From NCBI GenBank assembly GCA_049487715.1, contig CP150570.1, positions 496,001 to 560,000 on the forward strand: DNA of 64,000 bases. The letters are read 5' to 3'. Below the pieces are notes generated by a model. It had not been told where the DNA came from. It saw nothing but the letters and a program-made list of their open reading frames with translations, and did not search any database. Shown here in pieces: positions 40,337 to 51,700 of this stretch; the stretch's first letter is position 1; each line of letters starts with the position of its first letter. The position numbers and the translations under genes are program-made. This DNA is from Pycnococcus provasolii. Its lineage: Eukaryota; Chlorophyta; Pseudoscourfieldiophyceae; Pseudoscourfieldiales.

Positions 40337-41911
40337 TCAAGCATGGCTGAAACGGCATGCGTCGCCGTTGCGGCAGTCACCACGCAGCCAGAAGTGGCAC
40401 GCCGGTTTAGGCGATTGCGGTGCCGCATGACTGAAGCGGCAAGCATCGCCGCTGCGGCAATTACCCTTGAGCCAGAAGCGGCATGCTCCCTTGGGCTCCC
40501 TGTTATTTTGCTGCGTTGTCTTCGTCGTCGACGGTGTCGTCGTCATCTTGCATTCTCCGCACACGACCGAGCGGGGAACGTGATACCCCTTCTCGCGGAA
40601 AAATTGGAGAGTCGATGTGGTGAAGTAAACGGAGTTATGGCACACTTTGCAGGTGATGTGCTTGCCACCCTCGTTGATGCTACTCACCCGCCTTGGATCC
40701 ATCGCAGGGAGTGGTGCCCGATCGAGTGCCTCTGCAAGCATGGTGGTGAAAGCTCCCAGTCCTCCCGCAACGGCATCTGCCGTGTACGCCGCTGCGAGCG
40801 CGGCACGGGCAAAGACGCGTTCTGGAAGAGATGACGGGGCTGGATCGAGCTGTTCGATGGCATGAAAGCAAGCCTTGCTATCTTGCAAGTCATCCGCATG
40901 TGTTGCGTCGGGAAAAGCAGTCAGCTTCGTCCACACAACGCATTCTGAAGTTTCATCCCATTGCGGGTACTCCTCCTCGACCGTGTCAAAGTCCTCCAAA
41001 CGTTCCGCTTTCAGTGCATACATAGCACGTCGCAAGGGCGCGGTGATGGCGTGCAGGTTGCCATACTGCCGCACCCACTTATCAGTCACGCCACGGAGAT
41101 AGAACCACTTCCCCTCGTCTTGATTTCGCATCACCTTGCATAGGTCAGCGGCGCTCACAAAGAATTTGCCACACCCAAACTCCTCTGGCGTATTCCAGCT
41201 GAGTTCTGCGATGGCGCGCGGCTGGACGCCAGGCTGAGGTGAGAGGTTCTGGCCTCGAAAGAGCTTCAAGCCATCGTTGCGGTTTAGCGTGAATGTTGCA
41301 AAGACTCGCCTCCACAGCGGCGTCTTCGTTGACGACGAGGGTATGTAGCGAAAGCAGTCTCTGTCTCCGCTGAGAACGGTCGCATCTTCGTTCTCGTCAA
41401 GGAGCTTCATGAGAACGTCGTCAGCGTCTTCGCGTTCGGGAAGCAAGACGTCCGCTTTTTTCGTGTCCATGAACGCCTCGGCGAGAGCCATGTCCGCGAA
41501 GAGTGGCATGTCCCTTTGATTTTTGTTCGGGTCCGCGAGTTCCGCCTCCCTTCTCTTGCGCCACTTCTCATTCGCTTCTTCCGTGCGTGTCCCTGCGTCA
41601 ATGATTGCGACCACACGGTACCCGATGTCCGAGGCTGCATCGACGAAGAACGAAACGCGGTCACGCATCGTCAATATGGACGAGAACGCGTCGTAAGCCT
41701 GAACCGAGGAAGCACCCCCATCACCAGAAGCAGCCCCAGCACCACCAGGGCCACACCCACCACTCACAGAAGAATGCGAGCGAGAGCGGGAGGGCAGGGG
41801 CAGGAACACGCATAGATAGTTAAGCGCGTCCACCAATAGCAGACGCTGACGCTGACTGGGATGCTGACTGTGATGCGACGGCGACGGAGGAGGGGAATCT
41901 GAGGACGCCAT
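40337..41911 (-). CDS. XPG/asteroid-like PIN-domain protein with zf-trcl ribbon and two CCCH fingers
   Basis: 524 residues from the ATG at 41911. The PIN-fold acidic residues are visible: LLLVDALNYL (about 24), EDADDVLMKLL (about 162) and VLSGDRDCFRYI (about 185). These match the XPG-like nucleases related to asteroid/FAM120. A helical middle region follows. Near residue 420, CKVCHNSVYFTT and GYHVPRSVVCGEC match the zinc-ribbon zf-trcl pattern. The C-terminus has two CCCH fingers with FWLKGNCRSGDACRFSH and FWLRGDCRNGDACRFSH, which bind RNA. The combination predicts a structure-guided RNA or DNA nuclease, or an RNA-binding scaffold. The two fingers are nearly identical, a recent local duplication. 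Confidence 0.85.
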   Translation of the reverse strand: MASSDSPPPSPSHHSQHPSQRQRLLLVDALNYLCVFLPLPSRSRSHSSVSGGCGPGGAGAASGDGGASSVQAYDAFSSILTMRDRVSFFVDAASDIGYRVVAIIDAGTRTEEANEKWRKRREAELADPNKNQRDMPLFADMALAEAFMDTKKADVLLPEREDADDVLMKLLDENEDATVLSGDRDCFRYIPSSSTKTPLWRRVFATFTLNRNDGLKLFRGQNLSPQPGVQPRAIAELSWNTPEEFGCGKFFVSAADLCKVMRNQDEGKWFYLRGVTDKWVRQYGNLHAITAPLRRAMYALKAERLEDFDTVEEEYPQWDETSECVVWTKLTAFPDATHADDLQDSKACFHAIEQLDPAPSSLPERVFARAALAAAYTADAVAGGLGAFTTMLAEALDRAPLPAMDPRRVSSINEGGKHITCKVCHNSVYFTTSTLQFFREKGYHVPRSVVCGECKMTTTPSTTKTTQQNNREPKGACRFWLKGNCRSGDACRFSHAAPQSPKPACHFWLRGDCRNGDACRFSHA

Positions 41912-42274
41912 GGATGGATGAAACGCAATAAAATGTAATAGTGACGGGGACGGGGCGAAGGGGACCCCGGCTGGGCCTGTGGGTTCCCCAGTTGCCCCAG
42001 TGGGGATACCTCGTTGCACACAATCCCAATTCCAATTGTTTTCACGCCGAAAATGCCGTCCATGGGTGAGGACGGACGTGCGGGGGAAAGTGCGTGCCCC
42101 CCGTTCGAGGATGGCAGAAAGGGGGGAGGTGTTCAATGGTGCAAGACGCTCAGCGGCAGCGCACTCACAGCGTGCGCGTGAGTCGCAGTCGCAGCCACCG
42201 GAGGATGTTTCATCACAGAATGCTTTATTACTAATCAATTCCTTTTTGTACCTTTGCGAGGTACAAGAGCTAGC

Positions 42275-44408
42275 TTAACTGGAGAGAGCTGCTCCTGCGG
42301 CATCGCCAATGTCGACAAACGCAAGCTTGGACGACTTCTCCTGGATCTTCGTCTTCACGACGTTGCGGAACGCGTCGAGGGTAAGCTTTGCATCGCCCGA
42401 TCCGTAAGCGGCAGCCTGCATCGCAATCACAACCTTCTCGACCTCACGGCCGGAGAGGCCGTTGAGATCGACAGCCGCCTCCGCGATGTCTCCGTCTGAA
42501 ATGCCATCGAGCTCCACCGGGTCACTCTGAGATTTGATTCCCTTAAAGTACCCACTGATGCCAACGGATGACGACGGAGGATCAGTCAGGTACCGCTTCA
42601 TGAACAGACGCAGCATTTCCTCACGTTCAGCCGTGCCTGAATATTTGTGTTGTGTGTGTGTGTGTGGATGCGTGTGTGTACGTAATTTCGTTAGGAGATA
42701 TGTTTCGCATATGAACATCCCCCGTATTTCACGCAGAAATCAAGCAAAGCTTCAGTCCTATCGATTCAGTCGCTTCATGCGAAGGAAAGATTCTCTTCCC
42801 TCGCCTCAGAATCAAAAATTAAGAAAGCAGTAGAAAATTGTGGTCGTCCTGAGCTAAGCTCTCCCACCCACTCCCGTCGTCCTCTCTCACACAAAAACCT
42901 TACCTGGTAAGTCGAATTCCAGAACCTCGTCCACACGATCGAGCAGAGCCTCATCCAGATCCTCCGGTCGATTTGTCGCAAGCACAAGGACAAAGTCTTT
43001 CGATGCACCTCCCGTGCGGCTGAGCATGACATTCAGCGCTGCTCTGACACCCTCAGAGACGTTGGCTGTATCACGGCGTCTCAGGAAGGCATCCGCCTCG
43101 TCGACAAAGAGGAGAACGCCCTTGGACGACGACTCACTCCAGTCGAAGACGGAGTGAAGCTGCGTCACGGCGTCATTTCCAAGTGGCGCGACGTCACCTC
43201 CGCTCAGAACGGCGTACTCGAGCCCGCTGTATCGCGCCATCTGCCTCGCCGCGAGCGTCTTACCCGTACCCGGCGGCCCGTAAAAGAGCATGTGCCGATA
43301 CGGAACGCCGTGCCTTCGCGCGGAAGCCGTGAAGTTGGCGAGTGTGTTCAACCGCGACTCCATCGTCGGGGCAAGCACAACATTGCGCAGCACGGACGAC
43401 TTGGCGTCGGCGGAGGCTGCCGCCGCCGCTCCGCCGCTCGCGCCGGCGTCGCGTAGTCCCGTTCCTGGCAGCAGGCCAAGCATGCGCCTTCGGCTCGTCT
43501 CGCGCACGAGCGGCGGCGTTCCTAGCATGCGCTCGACGACGCGTCCCGTGACACGCGCGGATTCCCGTGCACCGAACACGCCAAGCGCGAGCGCGGTGGT
43601 TCCCGCAGCAAACGACACGAGCTTTTGCCTGTCCGTGAGCAGCGTCATGGCGGCTTTTCCGAGGTGTTGGAAGGTTGCGTTGATGGACTCCAGGGCTTGC
43701 TTTCGCTGCGCCTCGAGTCTGTCACCGAGCAGGCGTCGGTTGACATCTTCGGCCAACTTCGCTTCGTTCGCGCGTCCCTCCGCTTCCGCGAGCGCCTTTG
43801 CGCGCGCGACATCCTTGTCAAGTTCCGCCTTGCGTTCGTCCGTCATTCTGCGTTCCGCCTGGATCGCGAGCTCTGTCTGCTGCCTGAGAGCCTCCTGCTT
43901 CCTCGTGCTTTCCTCCTGCATGGCGACAGTTTCGGCGTTTCTTTCTCGCGCCGCTTCGTGTTCCGCCCCCATTCGTTTGCGTGCGAGTTCGTCCTCGTAC
44001 TGCGCGAGCTGAGCCTTCTGTTGGTTTTGCTGCTGCATCGTCTTTCTCTGTTCCTCCCACTGCACTTTCTCTCTCTCGACGTTGAATTGCGCCTGTGCCG
44101 CGGAGTACTCCGCCTGTTTGGTTTTTTCTTCCTGTTCCCGCGTTTTTTCCTGTTGTTGTGTAACTTCGAGAACTTTCTTGGCGTGTGTCGAGTTTGCGAT
44201 TTCACGCAAAGCCTTCGCACCTCTCTCGAGCGCCTCGGGGTCGAACGCCGACGGTGCATACTTACTTGAAGACTGATGACGACGACGACGACGACGACTC
44301 ACATGAAGACACTGGAAGAAGCAAAGAGGACGCCAGGGAAAGCAGGTAACCCCTTCTGCTGCTACTGCTACTAGGAGGAGGAGAGGACATGGACATGGCC
44401 CCGGGCAT
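42275..44408 (-). CDS. ATAD3: ATAD3-like mitochondrial AAA+ ATPase, spliced
   Basis: Main exon about 44272-42904, then exon 42636-42275. Joining DLPG across GTAAGG/ATATTCAG restores EFDLPGTAEREEMLRLFMKR, which is typical of ATAD3. Order: SAFDPEALERGAKALREIA, about 190 residues of Gln/Glu/Arg coiled coil, a membrane-associated segment (KLVSFAAGTTALALGVFGAR), then the AAA+ core with Walker A GPPGTGKT, Walker B LLFVDEADAFL, the Asn-Arg sensor VLATNRPEDLDEALLDRVDE and the lid helix. The product sits in the inner membrane and affects nucleoids and contact sites. The start is unresolved: the main frame has no early ATG, but an ATG at 44408 in another frame opens MPGAMSMSSPPP (Ser/Arg-rich, presequence-like), which needs a short intron or one frame correction near 44280. 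Confidence 0.88.
42637..42903 (-). other. Intron of ATAD3 with (TG)n microsatellite
   Basis: 267-bp intron with donor GTAAGG at 42903 and acceptor ATATTCAG ending at 42637. It contains an ACAC/TGTG dinucleotide tract at about 42649-42668 on the plus strand. Phase 1 is preserved. Confidence 0.85.
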
Positions 44409-44785
44409 GCTTGGAAGTGTGATCTAACCAAGGGGGGAGAGGGGAGTGGTGGCGGCGGAATATCTCAGTTTTTAGGGGAGGGGAGGGGGAGGGTCCAGGG
44501 GGAGGGTCAAACCCTAACTAACTTCCTCAACCGAATAAACTAGGAAGAGTGTGGCCGAAAAGCTTTGATCCCCCTCTTCCAACCCCTCCATTCCAATCTC
44601 AGGACTTTTCGTTAGGGGTTGGTACAATGCACCTTTACTGTAGTTTTATGTACACCTTTCTTTCGTTCATACACATGTTGTCTTGCAATTCAATTCGATG
44701 ACGAGATTGCTGTTCATTAATTGGCGATTGCTGTTCATGTTCAACTGTTCATGGTGATGGCAACTCTCATCACCACTGCACTTTT
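44409..44785. other. Intergenic, about 375 bp
   Basis: G-rich and AT-rich spacer upstream of ATAD3. One CCCTAA occurrence lies near 44512. No gene is visible. Confidence 0.4.
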
Positions 44786-45036
44786 CTAAAATATGCTGAT
44801 GTCCCTGCCGAACACTCTCGCCTTGACCCAGTCGAACAAAATCAAAACGCGGTTGCGAAATGATACCTGCTTCGTCACGTACACGCTACGCCATAGCAAA
44901 AATCCGAGCTTGCCTCCTGTCTCGTACAACGGGCGAGCACCCTCGCGACCGGTGTCAACTGCGAGCTCGAACTGAGTCAGGGCACGATTGTCACCGACGT
45001 AAGCGAGCAAACCGAGCGACAAGAAGTGAAAGGAAT
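44786..45036 (-). pseudogene. Orphan C-terminal fragment of a type II NADH dehydrogenase
   Basis: About 83 codons ending at a stop. The protein reads FHFLSLGLLAYVGDNRAL, then GGKLGFLLWRSVYVTKQVSF, RNRVLILFDWVKARVF and GRDIS. This is the hallmark end of rotenone-insensitive NAD(P)H dehydrogenases (NDA/NDB/NDC), which feed quinones without pumping protons. The catalytic Rossmann domains are absent. The frame runs upstream only to a stop at 45100, has no ATG, and there is no room for about 400 more codons before the ABCA gene begins at 45769. It is therefore a relic left by deletion or a partial duplication. The retained frame suggests a recent event. Confidence 0.8.
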
Positions 45037-45100
45037 TAGCACCTCCTCCGACTCCTACTCCTCCTACTACTACTCCCACTACTATGGCTGTAGACCCTTA

Positions 45101-45768
45101 TGAAAGCGGTCATTGACGACGACGTGGGCATGTGGATACCACCAGGAATCCTGCCCCCCGGCATGTTGACTGACGAGTGCTGACGCGGATGACGCGAGCT
45201 GACAAGGGGTGGGTGGAGGAGGTCACACACACACACATGAGAACAACAAGGGAAATCGCAACAAAACAAAAAACAAAATGCCAACTTCTGAACCCCCAAT
45301 CATCAGAACGAAGTTCGGGACCCGATGAAACAAACCCCCAACCCATTCATTCCTCCCTTGCAAAAATGTCCTCCAATTACGCTATTCCGTGATCTAAAAG
45401 ACTGCTTGCTTGTGATATCAACATGTGCACCATGCCTGCCTGCCTGCTTTGCAAAGTGTTTTCTTTCACTTGTTTCTTTCTTTGACATTTGATGGATCCC
45501 AATTCCCATCACAATTCACAGGAGCAGAGAGCAGAGAGCATTAGAGCAAGCTTTTATGTATGTATCCGTGCAACACTTGTTGTGTGCAACAATTGTGCAA
45601 ATACTTCAAAGTCCTGTGCAAGCCTACAGGTTCTGTCCAGTCTGTGCATCTGTGCAACATTCCAATGTGAACTTTACTCGTTTCGTTTCATTTCATTAAG
45701 CAGCACTAAGCCTCTGTTAAGCCGTCTCCTGTGCTACCGCCACGCACGCTCGCTTCAGTAGCCTCACC
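45101..45768. other. Intergenic, 670 bp
   Basis: Upstream of the ABCA gene. It contains an ACACAC run near 45225-45238 and repeated TGTGCAAC-like phrases at about 45570-45660, but no gene. A core promoter for the ABCA gene is expected here. Confidence 0.45.
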
Positions 45769-48700
45769 ATGGCCTCCTCCTCGTCACCACCCATCACCAT
45801 CACAGCAGAAGAACCTTGGACCCCTTCTCGCTCGCTGGCCCTTGTGACAACACAAACGCTCGCGCTCGCGCAAGCTCGCCTCAAGGTGACCACGCGTCGG
45901 CGAGGCGTCCTCATCACGCGCCTTCTCGCGCCCGCCATCGCCATCGCGCTCTGCGCCATCGTCGAGGCGGCTGTACTCGCCAACGTCAAGTGGCGTTCCA
46001 ATCCACCACCCCAAGGACCAAACGCACAAGCAGAAACAACAAAGCCGGCGGCTCTGCTTCAACTACCGCAGTGCACGTCAATCATAAGGCAGAAAACAAA
46101 CTTTGACATTTACAGCACGTGTGTGCAAGACGGCCACGTCATCGCGTATGCGACGGAAGGCCAACTCAAACAGCGTATCAACGCAAGCATGCGCCGACTT
46201 GCGGCCCTTCACAACCTCACGTTTGGAACGCACGTGCGAGAATATGGAAGCGTCGAAGAGCTTGCCAGCACAATCCTGCAGCAACCGGGACACATCTCGT
46301 ATGCACTCTTCTTCTCGTCAGTGATGACGACGACGACGACGACGACGACGGTTTACTCGGTTTGGTACAACGAAACCGCCACGAATTTGGTCAAATACAA
46401 CAGCAACACACGCCAAGGTGCAAGCGTGCAAAGCAACTCCGATATGTTCAAGCTCATCGGTGACGACGCTCTCGAGCGATACAACCTTGCGTCCGGCGTC
46501 GCCGCTGTCGTGCACGCGGTAGACGAGGTGCTGTTGGCGCACGTCGAAGAGAACTCGGAGGAGCGTAACCTTAACAGTCCACGCCGCCGCATACGAGTTG
46601 GCGCAATGGAGGAGCTGCGCAAGTCAAACAAGCAGACTTCGACAACGGCGCAGGAACAATCGCCGCCGATGATCGCGCCATTCATGCTTGCGCCACTGCT
46701 CGCGGGTGCCTTCTGCGTGAACCTAATTCTCACGTCCATCACCATAGCGGAGGAGGCGCGCCTCGGCGTCACCTCCACGCTGCGTCGCACGGGCGCGGAG
46801 CCCCTAGCAATGCTGCTCGGTAACTTCCTGCCATTTGCCGTGCTTGGCATCGTAACCGCGCTGATCGCCGCCGCCGTCGGGGCGATGAGCAACCTGCAGC
46901 TCTTCCGCCTAACGAACCCTTTCGTGTTCATCAGCCTCTTCACACTCACCGAGTGGGCACACTCCGCCATCGGCATCGCACTCGCCGTGCCGTGCGGCCG
47001 CTCCGTGGGCATTGCCAGCCTGCTCGGGTCTGGCATGATGCTTATCGTCATTTTGACGTGGTTCATCGTCTCATCGAGCGCAGACTATTCCAACATGCTC
47101 TTCGCGAGCTCGTTCGACGTCGCGTACGTGCGAACGTCGCAGTTTGGCGATACGTCGCTGGCGTTTGCCGCGCTCTTCGCGCCCTGGCAACTCTTTCGCT
47201 CCATCCAGCACATCCAAGAGTCGACGCTTTACACGGAACGTGTCTGCGCAAACGGCGCGTCTGGAGTCAAATTCAACGTGGCTGACATGTTCAGGCGCAA
47301 AAATGCAACCGCCGTTGCACTTCGGCACGGATACGACGCCCCTGACGAATTCTCCACGCGCTGTAGCTACGACTCGTCGTGCGCTTGGGTGTTCCGCACG
47401 CGCGATGGCGGGCGCATCGTCGACCAGGGCAACCTGTTCGAGCTGCAGCAGGGCATTGCAGAGAACACGGTGTATCGCACATTCGAAATTCGCGTGCTGC
47501 GCACCACGCCACCAGGCCATGTTGCTATCGACGGCGTGCCTGGCATGCACCATAGCCTGGAAATGCTCATTGTCGATATTTTCGTCTACCTTTTCGTTGC
47601 ATGGTACGCCACCATGGTGTTGGGCGGTGACGCCGGCGCGCCGTTGCCACCATGGTTTCCGCTCATGCCACGGTTCTGGGGCTACTCGAAACCGAAGTCA
47701 AGTACCATCAGCGATGACCCGAACAGCCGCACTTTCACGGAAGCAGAGAGAGCCCTGAGCGCATCGACCAAGTCGGTGCGAACGTGGAAATTATCCAAAA
47801 GTTTTCAAAGCGTGCAGGCAGTCAAGGAGCTAACCTTCTCATATCCTCGTGGCGAGGTGTTTGCCTTCCTTGGTGCGAATGGTGCGGGTAAGACGACGAC
47901 AATCTCCGTGCTGACGGGCGACCTAGCTCCCACGCACGGCGCTGCCTACGTCTGCGGTCTGGATGTCGAGAGCGAAAGCTCTCTGGTGAGAAAGTGCGTG
48001 GGCATCTGCCAGCAGCACGATGCGCTGTGGCCTGAGCTGACCGCGCGCGAGCACGTCGCCATCTTCTCCGTCCTCTCCGGCGTCACCGACGTCGCGAGCC
48101 GAGAGAATTGCCTCGTGCGTGTAAGCCTCGAGGCTGATGCTGATCGGCGTGCTGGGCTTTTCTCCGGGGGCATGAAGCGAAGGCTAATGCTTGCTCTTGC
48201 GGCGCTGCGGCAGCCCGATGCTCTCTTCCTCGATGAGCCGACGACGGGCATGGATCCGCTGTCTCGCCGTGAGGTGTGGGACGTCATTCGTGGATGCAAG
48301 GAGAATGCCGCAGTTCTGCTCACGACGCACTCGATGGAGGAGGCGGACCGCCTCGGCGACTCGGTGGGAGTTCTCGCGAATGGTCGCCTGCGAGCCATCG
48401 GAACACCCATGTTCCTAAAACGCCGATTCGGATCAGGATATCAGCTTAGCGTCGTTCTGTCAGACAGTACGCCTGACGCCGAGGGTCAGGTCACGGCTGC
48501 ACTCACGGCGCGATGCCCAGGTGTGCAGATTGTGCGCAACGCGGGCGGGACGCTCGTCTTTGGCGTGCCTACGATCAGCGGCGGCACGATTCCCATCGCT
48601 CTTGAGTGGCTTGAAGGTGCCGGAGCATGTTGGGTGCGCGATGTGGGTGTGACCACTTCGACAATGGAAGAGGTATTCCTAAGGCTTACAGTACAGTCAC

Positions 48701-51700
48701 AGGAGCTGAACGCCGCGGTTGCCGGCGTGGGCCAGGACGTTATTGTGCAAGATGCACTGCGACAGCAAATGGCGTCCGGGGCGACGGTGGACACGGCTGG
48801 CCTTCTCAGCGACGTTCGCAGGCTACTGACTCTGGTTTGGGACACTGCGGCGACGCTTCCCGGGATTCGTGCCCTCGCACGCACACTCGTGCACACGAGC
48901 TCGGTGTATCCCGAGCCGCACGGATTCAACGAGGAAAACGTCACCGGCGTGAATCATGATGTACTGGAAAGCGTTTCGATGGAAGATGAGAATCACCAGG
49001 GAGAGGAATCTGGTGCGATTGCATCAATTGCAGTCACGGGCGAAAGTCAAAAAACGCCACCTCCACTTCCTGCTTCTCAGGCTTCTACAGCGGCGACCTC
49101 CCATGACGCGACTTCCTCCGAGTTACTACAGCCGCCACAGCAGTTACACCAGCCATCAGCAATGGGGAATGACATGATCAAATCAATCACAATTCTGCAG
49201 CAGCGGCTTAGCGCGCTCGTCACGAAGAGCTTCATTCGGATGAGGCGGCAGCGATGGACGCTTAGAATTTCCATCGGCATTGTGGCACTTCTTGTTCTAC
49301 TTTCAACTCTCTTTGCATTCATTCAAGAGCCGGTGGACTGGAAGCAGAATGCGCAGTGCCCACATTATGCTGGTCTCTATGTACCCGAGCTTGGGGATTC
49401 TCGGAGCACTAGTAAAGAGCAGAATTTGAGAAGAGCATGCAATTCGACACTGTATGGTGCGGCAATGGGTATATCAAGCAGATATCGCAGCACATGCTTG
49501 CCGCATTTGATGACGTTGATGCGCAGTGTGAGCAACGATAGCGACCACAAAAACTCAAGCATGAGCAGCGGCACATGCATAACCCCTGACTGCTTACACT
49601 CTGTGCAAGCCCTCGCTCGCAAAAATCCTTTTGCACCTCGCCCCGAGCATGGCGAGGTCAAAATATCCCCATGCCGATGCACACGGCTTTGGGCGAACCC
49701 GAATCTGCGCAGCATGATTGATAACAGCATTTTCGAAATAGTCGATGACTTCAGAATTAGGAACAACTCGACATCCACGCCGGGATTCAATGAGGAGGAC
49801 TATCCTTCGTGCGACCAATTTAGGGGCGTTGGATACACCGAGTCGGATAGTGACGTTCAAGATATTGTGCAAAGCATGCTGGGCATCAATGAATTCCACG
49901 CGATGGGCGAATATGGCACAGCTCTATCATCTCTCAAAGGATCCATCGTGTCTGTGTCAACGGCGTCGACGTGGGAGAAAATACCCGTCCAAAGAGATGG
50001 TGCCGATGGAAGGACTCACGTATGGGTGGATTCTGCGAACAACAACAGCCTGAGTCACGTGCCATATTTACCATCGGCGACCGTTCGTGCAGTTGTAGGT
50101 GCGGAGGCAACATTCGTCGCAAACGAGCGCGGCGCGAACCTTCCAACTGCAGGCGACGTGGCAAATGTGCCATGCATGCCAGATCCTCCACTAGCCTGGT
50201 TTATTCCCGGCGGGGAGGATATTGCACGAAAGCAGCTTCGCGCGCACGTACCGGATGTCATTATCACGGGCGTGGCCACCGAGGATGCTGTGGTTCGCAT
50301 GTGGATTGACAACCAGAATTGCGACGGTCGTGGTTGCATGCCGACATATCACGATGGGAATGCATCGGCAGCAGGTGTGTGCAAAGGACGTCTTGAGTAC
50401 CAGCCTTCGCCACGGGAAGGTAGCGAGTACAGCCTCGCACTTGCACAGCTCTCGCACACGCTCGCGGTGGATCAGGCAAGAGCCGCTGGATCCACGGTGC
50501 CCTTCGCAATCGTACTCCCGATGCCACAGCTCGAGTTCTTGCGTGATCGCATCGATCCGCGCGACGGCGTGAACTGGCTCTTAACCTTTTTCTACCTGCT
50601 CATCACGCTCTCACCATTCCCGCTCACCGTTGCGGGTATTGCAGAGGAACGCGCTATCCATTTCGTCGACGTGGTTGAATGTCTCGGCTCAAGCCGTGTC
50701 GAGTACATGACTGCGCACTACCTCTGGGGCATGCTTCTCAGCTTGACGTTGAATATTGGATGGGGCTTGCTGCAGCTGCTCGGCAATGGTCGCAGCTTTC
50801 GCGACTTGCTTGGGTACTGGTTCGCCAACTTCCTAACAGGAAGCCACGTTATGGGTGGATATGCCACCTTGATCGGCTCGTGTCTCAGCCAGCGCACGGC
50901 GCTGATCGCAAGTGTGTTTTACGTCATAATGATCGCCACGAATGCGCCGACCATCGTGGGAACTGCATACAGCGTCACTTTCTACAAAGAAACGCTCATG
51001 CTTCCTTTCCTTGCGCAGGCACGGATCACGAATCTGCTATATGCGTACCGCACGCAAGCCAACTCCACAGACATGGGCGTTGCGTTCGCGGCAAGCCTAG
51101 CGCACGGCTTTGCGGCGCTTTGTCTTTCCATCGCCTTGCCATCCCTTCTGCGGGCTATTGCTTCTCTCGCCCGAGCGCTCCGCCGTGCTAGCGGGTTGCG
51201 CACGGTTGAGCCGGAATCGAACGACGGTGGTGGTGGCGGCGAGGATGGGCTGGGCGACAGGGTGGATGTGACGAGCGAGCGCGAGCGCGTTCATCGTGAC
51301 TTAAATGCTCTCGTGAGCACTGGGGGCATCGTTGTGTCTAACGTACACAAATCGTGGCCAGGCAAAGGTGCGGTGCTGAAGGGTGTGAGCTTCGCGGTGC
51401 CACCCGGCGATGGTATTCTTGGCCTGCTCGGTCCGAACGGCGCCGGAAAGTCGACGTTGATTCACATGTTTCAGGGATCGTATGCCGCCGATGCTGGCAA
51501 TCTGTTTGCGTGCGGGCGCTCGGTACGCGTGGGCGGCGCGTCAACGCCTGACCTTGGGTACTGTGCGCAGCACGACCGTCTGCTCCCAGATCTCACCGTC
51601 GAAGAGCATCTCACCATGGCTGCGCGACTGCGTGGAGCTCCGCACTCAAGTGCGGCGGCACGCGAGCTCGCCCAGCTCGTGGAGCTCGACGGAGATGCGT

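Noticed and set aside
44286-44312. A 27-bp intron at the ATAD3 5' end with a GTGAGT donor
   Set aside because: The donor is good but the resulting phase reads into TAA within four codons.
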